Below, piece by piece: positions 32,462 to 42,363 of a stretch of DNA of 64,000 nt. The first letter of the stretch is position 1. Every line of letters begins with the position of its first letter. The position numbers were made by a program, and so were the translations under genes. Under the pieces are notes generated by a model. It was not told the origin of the DNA and ran no database searches. It saw nothing but the letters and a program-made list of their open reading frames with translations. Origin of the DNA: Ignavibacteriota bacterium (GTDB taxonomy: Bacteria > Bacteroidota > Ignavibacteria > Ignavibacteriales > Melioribacteraceae); the NCBI GenBank assembly GCA_002746605.1, contig PDPT01000044.1:1-64000 (forward strand), given 5' to 3'.

Positions 32462-33574
32462 CTATTTGCCAAGTATTCCTTTTAATAAATCAAGTTGTTC
32501 TTGCAGTAGTTTTTTATTTGTTGCATCTTGTTCATTTATTATTGCTGCTTCCAAATCTGGAATTGCGTCTGTTCGTTCAAGTTCTACCGTTAATTTAGCC
32601 GCAAGCAGACGAACATCAAAATCTTTATCTCTAACCATTGGAGGTATCCATTTTTTTGCTGACCAAGCACGAATTTCAACAATGTCTTTCATAGCTTTAA
32701 TTTTCTCTTCTTTTGTCCCTACAAGATTGTAGTATGCTTCCATTTGTTTTTTCTTGAGTTTCTTATCAAAAAGAATTTCTTTAGAATAAATCTCCGGTCG
32801 GACAACATTACTTCCGTAGCTTAATAATTTTTTATTTATAACAACACGTACAAGTCTAGGGATCATCCATCGCATGCCATGAGTATTTTCAGGATGTCCG
32901 ACTACAGATGCAGTTTTACCTTTTCCCACTTTTGTTATTATGATGAACGGTCTATTATTTGTCATATTTGCTGGACTACCTTCAGCAATATGAACATCGC
33001 TTAACATTGTTGCAAGTTCGTTATATTTATAGTTTGAATCTTTTGACCGAATTAAAACGGGACCTTCGTAATAATGAGAATAACAAGTGTCCATTTCTGC
33101 TAATTCATAAAATATTTTTTTACCTTCTTCCGTAAGAGAAAATTTTACAACTCCGTTTCCTCTATTATCGTGTTCGATGTCTATCGCCTCGCCTCCACTT
33201 AAAGCGAGTGAAGGATAATTTGGAGTTTCGGTAAGCACATAAGCTCCTGCACAAATTCCTACAATACCTTTACCTTCTTTTTTAACATAATCAATAATTT
33301 TTTGTTGCCCAAGTTCTCCAAGGCTTCCGGTTTCGCTTCTTCCGCTGCCACCGGGAAAGAGGAAAACGTCGAGATCATCTGTTTTACCTGACATAATATC
33401 GGCGGCAGAAATAATTCTCGGGTCAATGTCTTTATCAATCTTTAACGCTTCAATTGCATCAATTATACAATAGGGATTATCGCCATTCTTGTTGAACACA
33501 CCTACTTTTATTTTTTTGTCTTGACTGTAAATAATCGATGTTAGCAAAAAGATAGATAATAATATTTTTTTCAT
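32462..33574 (-). CDS. secreted class I GATase-like protein (BPL_N domain)
   Basis: After a signal peptide (cleavage near IYSQ, 18), the 370-residue protein has a flavodoxin/GATase-like domain with FLFPGGSGRSE, GICAGAYVL (candidate nucleophile Cys) and GHPENTHGM. This is the pattern of the biotin-protein-ligase N-terminal-like (BPL_N) family, with no ligase domain. The last about 100 residues are helical, with a HEAT-like repeat feel (VRDKDFDVRLLAAKLTVELE). An exported amidotransferase-like protein is unusual; amidase or peptidase activity is possible. It follows the Ntn-hydrolase gene by 10 bp and is probably co-transcribed with it. Confidence 0.75.
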   Translation of the reverse strand: MKKILLSIFLLTSIIYSQDKKIKVGVFNKNGDNPYCIIDAIEALKIDKDIDPRIISAADIMSGKTDDLDVFLFPGGSGRSETGSLGELGQQKIIDYVKKEGKGIVGICAGAYVLTETPNYPSLALSGGEAIDIEHDNRGNGVVKFSLTEEGKKIFYELAEMDTCYSHYYEGPVLIRSKDSNYKYNELATMLSDVHIAEGSPANMTNNRPFIIITKVGKGKTASVVGHPENTHGMRWMIPRLVRVVINKKLLSYGSNVVRPEIYSKEILFDKKLKKKQMEAYYNLVGTKEEKIKAMKDIVEIRAWSAKKWIPPMVRDKDFDVRLLAAKLTVELERTDAIPDLEAAIINEQDATNKKLLQEQLDLLKGILGK

Positions 33575-33584
33575 TAGTAAATCC

Positions 33585-34793
33585 TTACTCTAGTTCAAAT
33601 TCTTTTCGATAATTTTCTACAACATAATTATCTATCCATCTGTAAAATTTATTTATTTCAGTTTCAGTTACTTTTTTGTTTCTCCAATCGGATAGTTTTT
33701 TTTCTGTCTCTTCAAAAATTGTAGTCTCTAACTTTTCAATCTTCTGAATAATTCCTGTTCCTTCCGAGTTTACTAATTCAGAAATATTCAAGTATTTAAA
33801 ACCTGAAGATCTTGAAATTGGATAGCATTTATTTTTTAGTGCTAAAGCATAATTATTTAACGGTGCATTATTTGTTGAATCTTTAACAAGTAGTGTTGGA
33901 AGGTTTTTCCCACCTTTTACCCAAACCGGAATTGCTACACTTGTGCTCGGGAATCCTACCAAAGTCCAGATCATATTTAAATCTTTTGGTTCGTTTTCTT
34001 TTGTTCCTTGAATAATTATAGCAGAGGCGGAACCATGACGCGTAATTAGATCACCTGAGTTAATAAAGTTTTCTCCGTAAGGAATTTTTTCATACTCAGT
34101 TCTGAAGTCTTTATTTAAAAGAGAATGTTTTAGGCAACGTGAATATTTTTGTATTATTTCTTGATAATTTAATTTGCTTGTATTAGCTGTTAGTAAGTTT
34201 TCAGCGGTTTCAAATCTTATAAATCCGTAGCCAATATTTTCTTTGCCGGTCATTGAAAAATTGGTTCGTAAAATATAACCGTTTGGAGCAGTTTTAGAAT
34301 CGTTGGCATCGAACTTAGTGTAAGTATAATTATTAACTTCGTAAAAAGCTGCTCCGCCATTGCCGTCAATAACTCCAAAGTGAGAAGCCAAACCCATTGG
34401 TTTTTCAAGATTGTCCAATAATTTCTCAAAGTCTTCGAGAGTAGCACATTGTTGTAGAGCCATTTTCATAATTATACCTTCAAGGTCTTTCTTTGAGGTG
34501 GTGTCGTTTAGGTTGACATTATAGGAAGCACTATTCATTATAGAGAAGCCTTCGCTGTTAGCACCTGCCCAAACATTTTTCCCTTCGGTATCTTCTGAGT
34601 TTATTAGGCCGATATATTTATATTTTCCATCTTCAAAAAACATCATACTATTTTTGTAATTTTCCGTGTCTCGTAACTTCCATATTATTGGTCGTCCGTC
34701 AGTAGTAAATTTACCGGAGATAACTAAAGTTGTGCAAGGAAAAATTGTTGTTGTAAGAATTAGGGTAAAAAGAAGAGTTAATATTTTTTTCAT
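33585..34793 (-). CDS. secreted Ntn-hydrolase (C45/C69/choloylglycine-hydrolase-like)
   Basis: A signal peptide of about 19 residues ends directly before Cys in FPCTTLVISGKFTTDGRPIIW, so cleavage by signal peptidase would itself expose C20 as the N-terminal nucleophile. That Cys plus the later NSEGFSIMNSAS and GVIDGNGGAAFYE stretches fit the N-terminal nucleophile amidohydrolases (C45 acyltransferase, C69 dipeptidase, bile-salt hydrolase relatives). At 402 residues it is in the family range. It should cleave an amide bond outside the cytoplasm; the substrate is unknown. It is the first gene of a two-gene unit with a secreted GATase-like protein. Confidence 0.75.
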   Translation of the reverse strand: MKKILTLLFTLILTTTIFPCTTLVISGKFTTDGRPIIWKLRDTENYKNSMMFFEDGKYKYIGLINSEDTEGKNVWAGANSEGFSIMNSASYNVNLNDTTSKKDLEGIIMKMALQQCATLEDFEKLLDNLEKPMGLASHFGVIDGNGGAAFYEVNNYTYTKFDANDSKTAPNGYILRTNFSMTGKENIGYGFIRFETAENLLTANTSKLNYQEIIQKYSRCLKHSLLNKDFRTEYEKIPYGENFINSGDLITRHGSASAIIIQGTKENEPKDLNMIWTLVGFPSTSVAIPVWVKGGKNLPTLLVKDSTNNAPLNNYALALKNKCYPISRSSGFKYLNISELVNSEGTGIIQKIEKLETTIFEETEKKLSDWRNKKVTETEINKFYRWIDNYVVENYRKEFELE

Positions 34794-35005
34794 AGTTTAC
34801 TCATAATATTGAAATTAATGATACACAATTTAATTTTAATATTGAGGAATATCAAAATAAAACTTTAAATTTTAGTAGTTATAAAATCTCAGATTTTCTA
34901 GTCTGAACCATGGAAAGCAAAATTATTTAAAGGAATTTTTTATTTTTGACAGTATTAAGATTAAAACTCTTTTGAAAAGAGTAAAATAATTGAAGTAATA
35001 AATAG

Positions 35006-35013
35006 TATATTTG
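35006..35013 (+). promoter_or_regulatory. candidate -7 element upstream of the 35-39.6 kb genes
   Basis: TATATTTG matches TAnnTTTG and lies 77 bp before the lipoprotein gene, in the 296-bp divergent spacer (34794-35089). No -33 TTG occurs at the right distance (the nearest TTTG is 31 bp upstream), so this is weak. The rest of the spacer is AT-rich and shows no other clear site. Confidence 0.3.
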
Positions 35014-35089
35014 TTGACGTATAATAAACAAAAATTTACTTTAATATATCAGAAACTAAATTTTTTTAATATAAATATGTGGAGCTAAA

Positions 35090-35524
35090 TTGAAAATAAA
35101 ATATTTGTATTTAATCATTATCTTGTTTGGAATTAGTTGTTCCGATTGCTATACAAAAAAGGAAAAAATAGCTAAACAAGAAGAAGAGAAAAACTTGGAA
35201 ATGACTATCAATAAAAAAGCAAAAGAAAAATTTGGTAGAAATTATAAACTGATACCCAATAATACTAAGGATTACTATATCTGTAAAAAGGAAAGTAATC
35301 TATCCCCAAATGAGTTTATAAATAAAATTAAATTTTTTATTTATAGTACTACCACAAAAGAAATTATTTTTGAAGATGAAATTATAAATGGAAGTTTGTT
35401 ATGGCTTAATAACAATAAAATAAAAGTAAGCAGGATACCGGGTATGGTAAAAAAAAATTATGATAATGATAACATATTATATTATTATGATGTTATAAAA
35501 AAATCTAAATTAATTACTAATTAG
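35090..35524 (+). CDS. small lipoprotein of unknown function
   Basis: The 144-residue protein has a lipobox ending GISC at about 17, then a charged Lys/Glu stretch (about 24-50) and a beta-rich remainder. I do not recognise the family. The start is TTG at 35090 with GGAG 5 bp upstream. It lies 11 bp before the very large T9SS protein gene and may be translated from the same message. Very high Lys and Asn content follows the local AT bias. Confidence 0.6.
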   Translation: MKIKYLYLIIILFGISCSDCYTKKEKIAKQEEEKNLEMTINKKAKEKFGRNYKLIPNNTKDYYICKKESNLSPNEFINKIKFFIYSTTTKEIIFEDEIINGSLLWLNNNKIKVSRIPGMVKKNYDNDNILYYYDVIKKSKLITN

Positions 35525-35535
35525 AAGGAATAAAT

Positions 35536-38500
35536 ATGAAAATTAAATTTATATTTTATCTTTTAACAATTTTCATTGTTTTCAATATACTTCAAAGTAA
35601 CGGAATTACAAATTACTTTATAGATAATTCTATGCTATTAAATAAAAAATCTTTGTTGAGCAATAATGAAGCAAAATCTCAATGGTCTGAAAAGAAAAAG
35701 ATGATAAAAAACGAAGCTAAATTTGAAGAACCTTATGAGTTCTATAAACTTCATAAAATGATTAGAACACGAACAGGGAAATCAGAACCTGAATATAAGT
35801 TTAACTACAGACTTGAAGAATTAAAAAAAATAAAGCGTAGAGCACTTAGTAAAAAAAACTTTTCCAATAGCATTCAAAATATAAATTTTATTGAAAGAGG
35901 ACCTTCTAATGTTGGAGGCAGAGCAAGAGGGATTTATGTTGATCCTGCTGATCCTCAAAGAAATACATGGTTTGTTGCTTCTGTAGGCGGAGGTGTCTGG
36001 AAAACAACAGATGGAGGAACTTCTTGGGAAATAAAAACTAACAATATGCCTAATCTTGCCGTGTCTTATTTTGGAGCTTCAGAAGCAAACTTAGATGTAA
36101 TTTATGTAGGAACAGGTGAAGGCTTTGGAAATATAGATGCAATAGGTGGTGCAGGTATTTTTAAATCTACAGATCATGGAGAAACATGGTCACAATTATC
36201 ATCTACTGCTAATGAGAATTTTAAGTATGTAAACAGAATTGTTGTAGATCCTAATTCAGAAAATAGAGTAATTGCAGCAACTACCAAAGGAGTGTTTAAA
36301 AGTATCGATGGGGGTCTTACTTGGACAAATGTTTATTCTGGGTATGTTCAAGATTTAATTTGTAATCCTTTAAACTTTTCAACTTTATATGCAACTTTAT
36401 ATGGCTTAGGAGTTATCAAGTCCCTAAACATGGGCGATAGCTGGGAGTATTCCAGTATCGGTATATCCGATGACGTGAGAAGATTAGAAATAGATATTGC
36501 TCCCACTGATACAAATCGACTATACATTTCTGCTGAAACTTCAACTTCTTCACTTTTTATATCGCAAAATGCCGGTAATACTTGGAGGAAAGTTGATGAT
36601 CATTCGCAAGCACAATTTTTTAATATAAATTGGTTAGGTGGCCAAGGATGGTACGATAATGCCATTGCGGTTCATCCCTATAATGAAAATGTAGTTTTTT
36701 ATGGAGGAATTGATATTTGGAGAGCCAATATCCAATTTGATTCCGTTAAAGGTATTATTAAAGTTGAAGAAAACGGAACTAAAACTTTTCTTGATTTCGT
36801 AGATGAAAAATTATCATTCTTAAATGGTGGTTTAGGAACCGGAGAAGAATATTGGAAGAAAGATTTAGTTGAAGACCCGGATTATGTTGATGTTGAGATA
36901 AGGTTTGGTAACGGTTTATCTCAAAAAGCACATATGTTTGAAAAAATCGAAGAATATTTTGAATATAAAAATTTTATTGATGTTCCATTCCAAGTTTGGG
37001 ATATTACAAATAATAAACAATTAGCCGTATGCTATTATGACATAGAAAAAAATAATAAATATGATTTAAATGCTGCTGACGGAGATGAAATTTTTATTTC
37101 TAATCTTGATTATAATGCAAATACTCCGAATTCTAACTTAGCTAAAGACAGCGGACTGGAATATAAGAATATTTTTGTTGTTACCCCAAAAAACTTATCC
37201 GGAGTAGCATGGGACCCTGCAAATCATCCAACGTCAAATATAAGAATATTAACAGGTTTTAAATCCGTAGCTTTAAAAAAATCTTATCCTATTTCTGACG
37301 GTTATAGGCAATATAGACGAGGAGCCAATATTCATGTAGATCACCATGAATTAGTAATGGTTCCGATGGATAAGACAAATAAAACATTTAAAATACTTAA
37401 TGCTAATGATGGAGGAATTTGCGTCTCAAATGATTCAGGAAAAACTTTTAATGAAACTGACCGTAATGGTTTTAATACAGCTCAATTTTACGGAGTAGAT
37501 AAAAAACCTAATAGTAGTGAATATTTTGGTGGTACACAGGATAATGGAACTTGGCAATCTAAAAGCGGTGTTAATGCCGATAAAAATACGCCTTATAATT
37601 ACAGAATAGGAGGTGATGGATATGAGACATCATGGCATTATAAAGATCCAAATAAATTAATAGGTTGTTCTCAATTTAATCGGTTCTATAAAAGCGTAGA
37701 TGGAGGCCGAACTTTTTATGCTTCTAATAAAGGTTTTTCAGGATGGGGTAATAGCGATGTATCTCCTTTTGTTTCTAAAATAGCTAAGACTAATTGTGAT
37801 CCTGATTTGTTATTTACAATAACAAGAAGTGGAGTTTGGAGAACAGATGATTTTGGAGAAAATTGGCGACTGATACCTATCGCTAATTTAGATGGTGATA
37901 ATCGTTTCTTCTCTATGGCTCAAGTAGCAATATCAATTGCAAATCCTCAAACGGTTTGGGCCGGGGCATATTTAGATAATTCCGTTAAACCTTATGTCTC
38001 TAAAGATGGAGGATTTACCTTTGCCCCGACAAATGGATATTCAGCATTATTGGGACCTATTTCCGGTATAGATACGCATCCTTTTAACGAAGCAACGGCT
38101 TTCTTAACATTCTCTGTATCTAAAGCTCCCAAAATATTAAGGACAAAGGATTTTGGGAAAACTTGGGAAGATATTACAGGCTTTGATTCCGGAAATTCAA
38201 GTAGTAACGGATTTCCCAATGTTGCAACTTATTGTGTGGCAGTTATGCCGTTTGATACAAATATAATTTGGGCTGGTACCGAAATAGGAATAGTTGAATC
38301 TAACGATAATGGTTTATCGTGGCATTTATTAGAAAGCAATTTACCTGCTGTATCTGTTTGGGACATAAAAATAGTTAATGATGAAGTAATATTGGCTACA
38401 CACGGTAGGGGAATTTGGAGTGCAGTTCTAACTGAACTTAATGGATTTGAACCAAATGATGTTGTGTTAGCTCCAAGAATTAATGGAGATGCTATAGTAG

Positions 38501-39570
38501 GATTAACGGGAGTTACATTAAATGTTTCCTTCAGAGATTTGTATGATTCCACACAAGTTATTGCTAATGGAACAGAAAAAATAAAAACCATAATTACAAA
38601 TAGGATTACAGACAGAAGGCTTGTAGTTAAACCTCCTAAGTTCGGAAAAAACTCGTTTTATTTACGATCATTTAAAGATAATAAAATTTATCGTTCTTCT
38701 GAGGTTAATGTCGATTTCTTTAAAATACTTTCTCCACGAAAAGGATTTGCTTCGAATTTTAGTACAAATAGTGATACAGCATTCGTACTAAATGGTATGA
38801 ATATTAAAAGGCCTTATGGATTTTCATCTACTGCTTTGAACACACCTCATAATTATGAAACGAGGAAAGAATATCTTACTGTTTTAAAGACTCCTATTAT
38901 TATTTCTGATAAGGATGCTAATTTAACATATAAAGATATAGCAATTGTTGAACCTGGTGAAAGCGGAACAACTTATGGAGATAAGGAATTTTGGGATTAT
39001 GTAATAGTTGAAGGATATAAAGACACCGCTTGGATTCCTTTGTTAAATGGATATGATGCTCGTCTTAATAGTGAATGGTTAACTGCTTATAACACTAAGG
39101 GTAATGTAACCAAAGATATGCTTGTTTCACATAGTATTAATCTTTTAGATCACTTTGGTGCTGGTGATACAATCTTAATTAGATTTAGATTGTATTCAGA
39201 TGAATATACTGTAGGTTGGGGATGGCTAATTGATGATTTAACAATACAAGGGCAATATGTTGGTGTAAATGATAATTCATCCATTGTGAATAATTTTACT
39301 TTAGATCAGAATTATCCAAATCCTTTTAATCCAAATACTACAATAAATTACACAATTCCAACTACTAATGTAAAAAAGCAATCTAATCCAGTAGTATTAA
39401 AAGTGTATGATTTACTTGGAAGAGAAATAAAAACACTTGTAAATAGAATTCAAAAACCGGGTAAATATTCTGTTAATTTTGATGGCTCAAATCTCTCTTC
39501 GGGTATTTATTACTATAGACTTGAAGCTGCTGACTTTGTTCAAACTAAAAAGATGATACTCTTAAAATAA
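35536..39570 (+). CDS. giant T9SS-exported sortilin/BNR propeller protein with inserted domain
   Basis: The 1344-residue protein starts with a signal peptide, then GPSNVGGRARGI and many Asp-box/BNR repeats (VWKTTDGGTSWE, IFKSTDHGETWS, VFKSIDGGLTWT and others) forming one or two VPS10-like propellers up to about residue 960. About 200 residues between roughly 400 and 600 lack Asp boxes and read as an inserted domain. A jelly-roll-like segment with GWGWLIDDLTI precedes the C-terminal T9SS type A sorting domain (LDQNYPNPFNP to KKMILLK). GAAGGAATA precedes the ATG. Expected location is the cell surface; such proteins bind or degrade glycans or proteins, but I see no catalytic site. Confidence 0.88.
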   Translation: MKIKFIFYLLTIFIVFNILQSNGITNYFIDNSMLLNKKSLLSNNEAKSQWSEKKKMIKNEAKFEEPYEFYKLHKMIRTRTGKSEPEYKFNYRLEELKKIKRRALSKKNFSNSIQNINFIERGPSNVGGRARGIYVDPADPQRNTWFVASVGGGVWKTTDGGTSWEIKTNNMPNLAVSYFGASEANLDVIYVGTGEGFGNIDAIGGAGIFKSTDHGETWSQLSSTANENFKYVNRIVVDPNSENRVIAATTKGVFKSIDGGLTWTNVYSGYVQDLICNPLNFSTLYATLYGLGVIKSLNMGDSWEYSSIGISDDVRRLEIDIAPTDTNRLYISAETSTSSLFISQNAGNTWRKVDDHSQAQFFNINWLGGQGWYDNAIAVHPYNENVVFYGGIDIWRANIQFDSVKGIIKVEENGTKTFLDFVDEKLSFLNGGLGTGEEYWKKDLVEDPDYVDVEIRFGNGLSQKAHMFEKIEEYFEYKNFIDVPFQVWDITNNKQLAVCYYDIEKNNKYDLNAADGDEIFISNLDYNANTPNSNLAKDSGLEYKNIFVVTPKNLSGVAWDPANHPTSNIRILTGFKSVALKKSYPISDGYRQYRRGANIHVDHHELVMVPMDKTNKTFKILNANDGGICVSNDSGKTFNETDRNGFNTAQFYGVDKKPNSSEYFGGTQDNGTWQSKSGVNADKNTPYNYRIGGDGYETSWHYKDPNKLIGCSQFNRFYKSVDGGRTFYASNKGFSGWGNSDVSPFVSKIAKTNCDPDLLFTITRSGVWRTDDFGENWRLIPIANLDGDNRFFSMAQVAISIANPQTVWAGAYLDNSVKPYVSKDGGFTFAPTNGYSALLGPISGIDTHPFNEATAFLTFSVSKAPKILRTKDFGKTWEDITGFDSGNSSSNGFPNVATYCVAVMPFDTNIIWAGTEIGIVESNDNGLSWHLLESNLPAVSVWDIKIVNDEVILATHGRGIWSAVLTELNGFEPNDVVLAPRINGDAIVGLTGVTLNVSFRDLYDSTQVIANGTEKIKTIITNRITDRRLVVKPPKFGKNSFYLRSFKDNKIYRSSEVNVDFFKILSPRKGFASNFSTNSDTAFVLNGMNIKRPYGFSSTALNTPHNYETRKEYLTVLKTPIIISDKDANLTYKDIAIVEPGESGTTYGDKEFWDYVIVEGYKDTAWIPLLNGYDARLNSEWLTAYNTKGNVTKDMLVSHSINLLDHFGAGDTILIRFRLYSDEYTVGWGWLIDDLTIQGQYVGVNDNSSIVNNFTLDQNYPNPFNPNTTINYTIPTTNVKKQSNPVVLKVYDLLGREIKTLVNRIQKPGKYSVNFDGSNLSSGIYYYRLEAADFVQTKKMILLK

Positions 39571-39660
39571 TTTGTAAATAAAATTAAATTAAAAATTAAT
39601 ATCAAGTTATGTGGTCAATTTGTTTATAAGAATTGGCCACAGTTTAATTCAACTAAGCAA

Positions 39661-40815
39661 ATGAAATATAAAATTAGATTTAATACTAAAAAAAGTAAAA
39701 TTTTTCTAACATTCCTTTTTTCTCTATTTATTTTTATGAATTGTTCAATCCCGTATGAAAAATTTTTAGTGGAATCTGGAAGTAACAAAATCGAAATTGA
39801 AAATGCAATAAATAATTGTCCTGAGCAGCAAGAAGAAGGACTTCGATTCTTATTGGAAAATATGCCAAAAAGAGATTTAGAATCTCTATCAGCAAAATTT
39901 ATTTTAGAAAACTTAGATTATTCTTATAAAATATTGAATGAAGTTAAATGGGGAAAAGAAATTCCTACGAAAATATTTTTGAATTACATTTTACCATATT
40001 CAAATATTCACGAAAGAAGAGATAATTGGCGTAAGGATTTTTATGATAAATTTTTTGAATATGTTAAAGATGCATCAACTCCTTCTGAAGCTACTTTGAA
40101 ATTAAATGAAATAATTTGGGATATTTTAAGTGTAAAGTATTCTACTAAACGTCCTAAAGCCGATCAAAGTCCTTACGAAACAATTGAAGCCGGTCTTGCC
40201 TCTTGTACTGGTTTATCAATTTTATTTGTTGATGTTTGTCGGGCTGTGGGAATCCCTGCAAGATTTGTCGGTATTCCTTTGTGGAAAGATAAAACCGGAA
40301 ATCACTCTTGGGTAGAAATTTGGGATAACGGTTGGCATTATCTAGGAGCTGCTGAAGTTAGTGAGTTAGATAAAACTTGGTTTACAGAAAGAGCAGCTCT
40401 TGCCGATGATTCTGAATGGAAACATTCTATTTATGCAGTTTCATATAAAAAAACTAATATGATTTTTCCTCCTTTGTTTGATTCAACAGCAACCTATATT
40501 TATGCTGATATTATAACCGATAGATATAATAAAGAAATTCGCGATAACGGAAAAGTTCAGTTGGGAGTTAGAGTCTTTAAAAATAAAAATAGAGTAAATG
40601 CTAAAATTAAAATTTTTACTGATTCTTCTCGATCTCAGCCTTTATTTATTGGCAATTCTAAAAATGAAGAATATGATTACAATGATTTCTTAACATTTAA
40701 CTTAGAACCAAATAAAACTTATTTAATTTTGGCAAGTTATAATTTCGAAAGAAAATCTAAGGTTATTAAATTAAATTCAAACAAGTATCAATTAGTAGAG
40801 TTAAATTTTAATTAA
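39661..40815 (+). CDS. lipoprotein with transglutaminase-like cysteine protease domain
   Basis: The 384-residue protein has a lipobox ending FMNC in the first 28 residues. The transglutaminase-like core covers about 165-250, with ASCTGLSILFVDVCRAVGIPARF (catalytic Cys) at the start and NHSWVEIWDNGWHYLG (His) after it; an Asp such as in SELDK may complete the triad. The C-terminal about 100 residues look like an Ig-like beta domain. It is likely an outer-membrane or periplasmic cysteine peptidase. It follows the giant T9SS gene by 90 bp, but shared function is only suggested. Confidence 0.82.
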   Translation: MKYKIRFNTKKSKIFLTFLFSLFIFMNCSIPYEKFLVESGSNKIEIENAINNCPEQQEEGLRFLLENMPKRDLESLSAKFILENLDYSYKILNEVKWGKEIPTKIFLNYILPYSNIHERRDNWRKDFYDKFFEYVKDASTPSEATLKLNEIIWDILSVKYSTKRPKADQSPYETIEAGLASCTGLSILFVDVCRAVGIPARFVGIPLWKDKTGNHSWVEIWDNGWHYLGAAEVSELDKTWFTERAALADDSEWKHSIYAVSYKKTNMIFPPLFDSTATYIYADIITDRYNKEIRDNGKVQLGVRVFKNKNRVNAKIKIFTDSSRSQPLFIGNSKNEEYDYNDFLTFNLEPNKTYLILASYNFERKSKVIKLNSNKYQLVELNFN

Positions 40816-40992
40816 ATTCTGATTTTGAAAACGAAGAAATAAGTTAAGATAAAATTTAAGAAGATAATTTTTTTCTTTGATTATTAACAATAATCATAAT
40901 TGCTCGCAATCAAGCTGTTATAGAATATGGAATTGTAAGTTTTTAACTAATTAAAATTCCAAAAGAAACTTTTAGAGTATCTTCATTAATTC

Positions 40993-42060
40993 TTATTTTT
41001 CAGTAAAGATAAATTCTTTTATAGTTTTATATACATACTCAACGCTTAGTTCGGTCATGCATTTAAATTTTGTGTCTGTTCTATCACAAGAGAGTGGCTT
41101 AGGAGAGTAGTAAAAACAAGGGGAACAATCCAGATTTAATGATGCAATTCTAAAATCGGTTTTCCAAGGATGGATATAGTTTGTATTTGTCGGACCGATT
41201 AAAGGAACAATTCTTCTTTTCATTGCTGCGGCTATGTGCATTAAACCGGAATCATTGGTAATAAATAAATTCGTTCTTTTGATTATTGCTGCAGTTTGAG
41301 ATAAATTTTTAGTTGAAACTAATAATAAATTACCAGAAGCAACTTTATCTTTTATAAAATTTTTCAATTCATTTTCATCAGGTCCACCAAAAAGAAGAAT
41401 TTTTGCTTTATGTTTTTCTATTAATAATTTTGATAATTTTACAAAGTTTTCCGGTGCCCATCTTCTCTTTATATGATTTTTAAGAAGTGAACAACCTGCA
41501 TGAACTCCAATCACAAAATCATCTTCGGAAATATTTTTTTTCAATAAAAAACTTTCAGCAAAATTTTTATCACTCTCATGCAAAGGGAAATTGAGATTCG
41601 GTATATCTGTTATTTTTTTGTTGATAATTTTTTCTATTAATCTTACATTTTCTTCAACACAATGATTTTCCGGTGTTTCATTTACACGTGCATTATTCAA
41701 AAATCCTAAGTTTCTTAAATTTTGATGTAGATAATCAATTCCAATCCGTTTTTTAGCATTTAAAGTAAAATTAACTAAGTTATATTCTTTTCTGTTTGAA
41801 GGGTAAATATTTATGGTACAATCATAATTATTTCTAATATTTAGAATGAATTTTACTGTTGAAAATTTAGATGCATTTATCATATCGTGATAATGAACAT
41901 TATCAATCTCTACTAAATTAGTATATAATTCCTTTACTCCTTTGAACATTACCAGTGCATCAATTTGTGCATTCGGTAATTCTTTTTTTAATATTGATAA
42001 TGCTGGAGTAAACATTAGAGCATCTCCGATGCCTGATAGTGCGTTTATAAGAATTTTCAA
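40993..42060 (-). CDS. glycosyltransferase family 9 (heptosyltransferase-like)
   Basis: The 355-residue enzyme has the GT9 two-domain layout, with LSGIGDALMFTPAL at the N-terminus, HAGCSLLKNHIKRRWAPENF mid-way and FITNDSGLMHIAAAMKRRIVPLIGPTN in the nucleotide-sugar domain. It would add heptose or a related sugar during lipopolysaccharide core assembly. The start is TTG at 42060, with TTGAGAA upstream. It is transcribed toward the transglutaminase-like gene and stands alone. Confidence 0.9.
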   Translation of the reverse strand: MKILINALSGIGDALMFTPALSILKKELPNAQIDALVMFKGVKELYTNLVEIDNVHYHDMINASKFSTVKFILNIRNNYDCTINIYPSNRKEYNLVNFTLNAKKRIGIDYLHQNLRNLGFLNNARVNETPENHCVEENVRLIEKIINKKITDIPNLNFPLHESDKNFAESFLLKKNISEDDFVIGVHAGCSLLKNHIKRRWAPENFVKLSKLLIEKHKAKILLFGGPDENELKNFIKDKVASGNLLLVSTKNLSQTAAIIKRTNLFITNDSGLMHIAAAMKRRIVPLIGPTNTNYIHPWKTDFRIASLNLDCSPCFYYSPKPLSCDRTDTKFKCMTELSVEYVYKTIKEFIFTEK

Positions 42061-42363
42061 TTGATTCTCAAGAAATTTTTTGTTGTTGTTATGATGAAAT
42101 TCATTTTTAAAAGAACTTTAAAGATAATCAAAAATAAAAAACTATGACTGTTAAAATTAAAAGAATTGTAGTTTGGTTTAAGGTATATAAAATTAAATAA
42201 AATAAATTATCAAAAAATCTTCCTTTTGTACTTACTATAGGGAGAATAAAAGAATTAAAAAGTCGAAACTTTTTAAATAATTTTAAAAATATAAAATTTT
42301 ATTTTTTGTAACCGATAATTGTACTAGAAAAAAAATTATTTATAAAAACTAAAGAGAATTGAT
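42061..42363. other. 303-bp AT-rich spacer, no gene found
   Basis: This is divergent space between the GT9 gene and the small Cys-rich gene. Only one structure stands out: TTAAAAAGT pairs with ACTTTTTAA over a CGAA tetraloop (42255-42276). It is AT-rich and not followed by a T run, so I do not call a terminator. Promoters for both flanking genes must lie here, but I cannot place them with confidence. Confidence 0.5.

Noticed and set aside
32445..32732. 95-codon plus-strand frame
   Set aside because: It is antisense to the 3' end of the secreted GATase-like gene and is Ser/Phe-rich with no family resemblance.
40879..40895. GATTATT/AATAATC stem between convergent genes as a terminator
   Set aside because: The T run precedes rather than follows the stem on the plus strand, and no T run follows on the minus strand.
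42255..42276. Stem TTAAAAAGT/ACTTTTTAA as an intrinsic terminator
   Set aside because: The stem is AT-rich and not followed by a T run; it also follows no gene on the plus strand.
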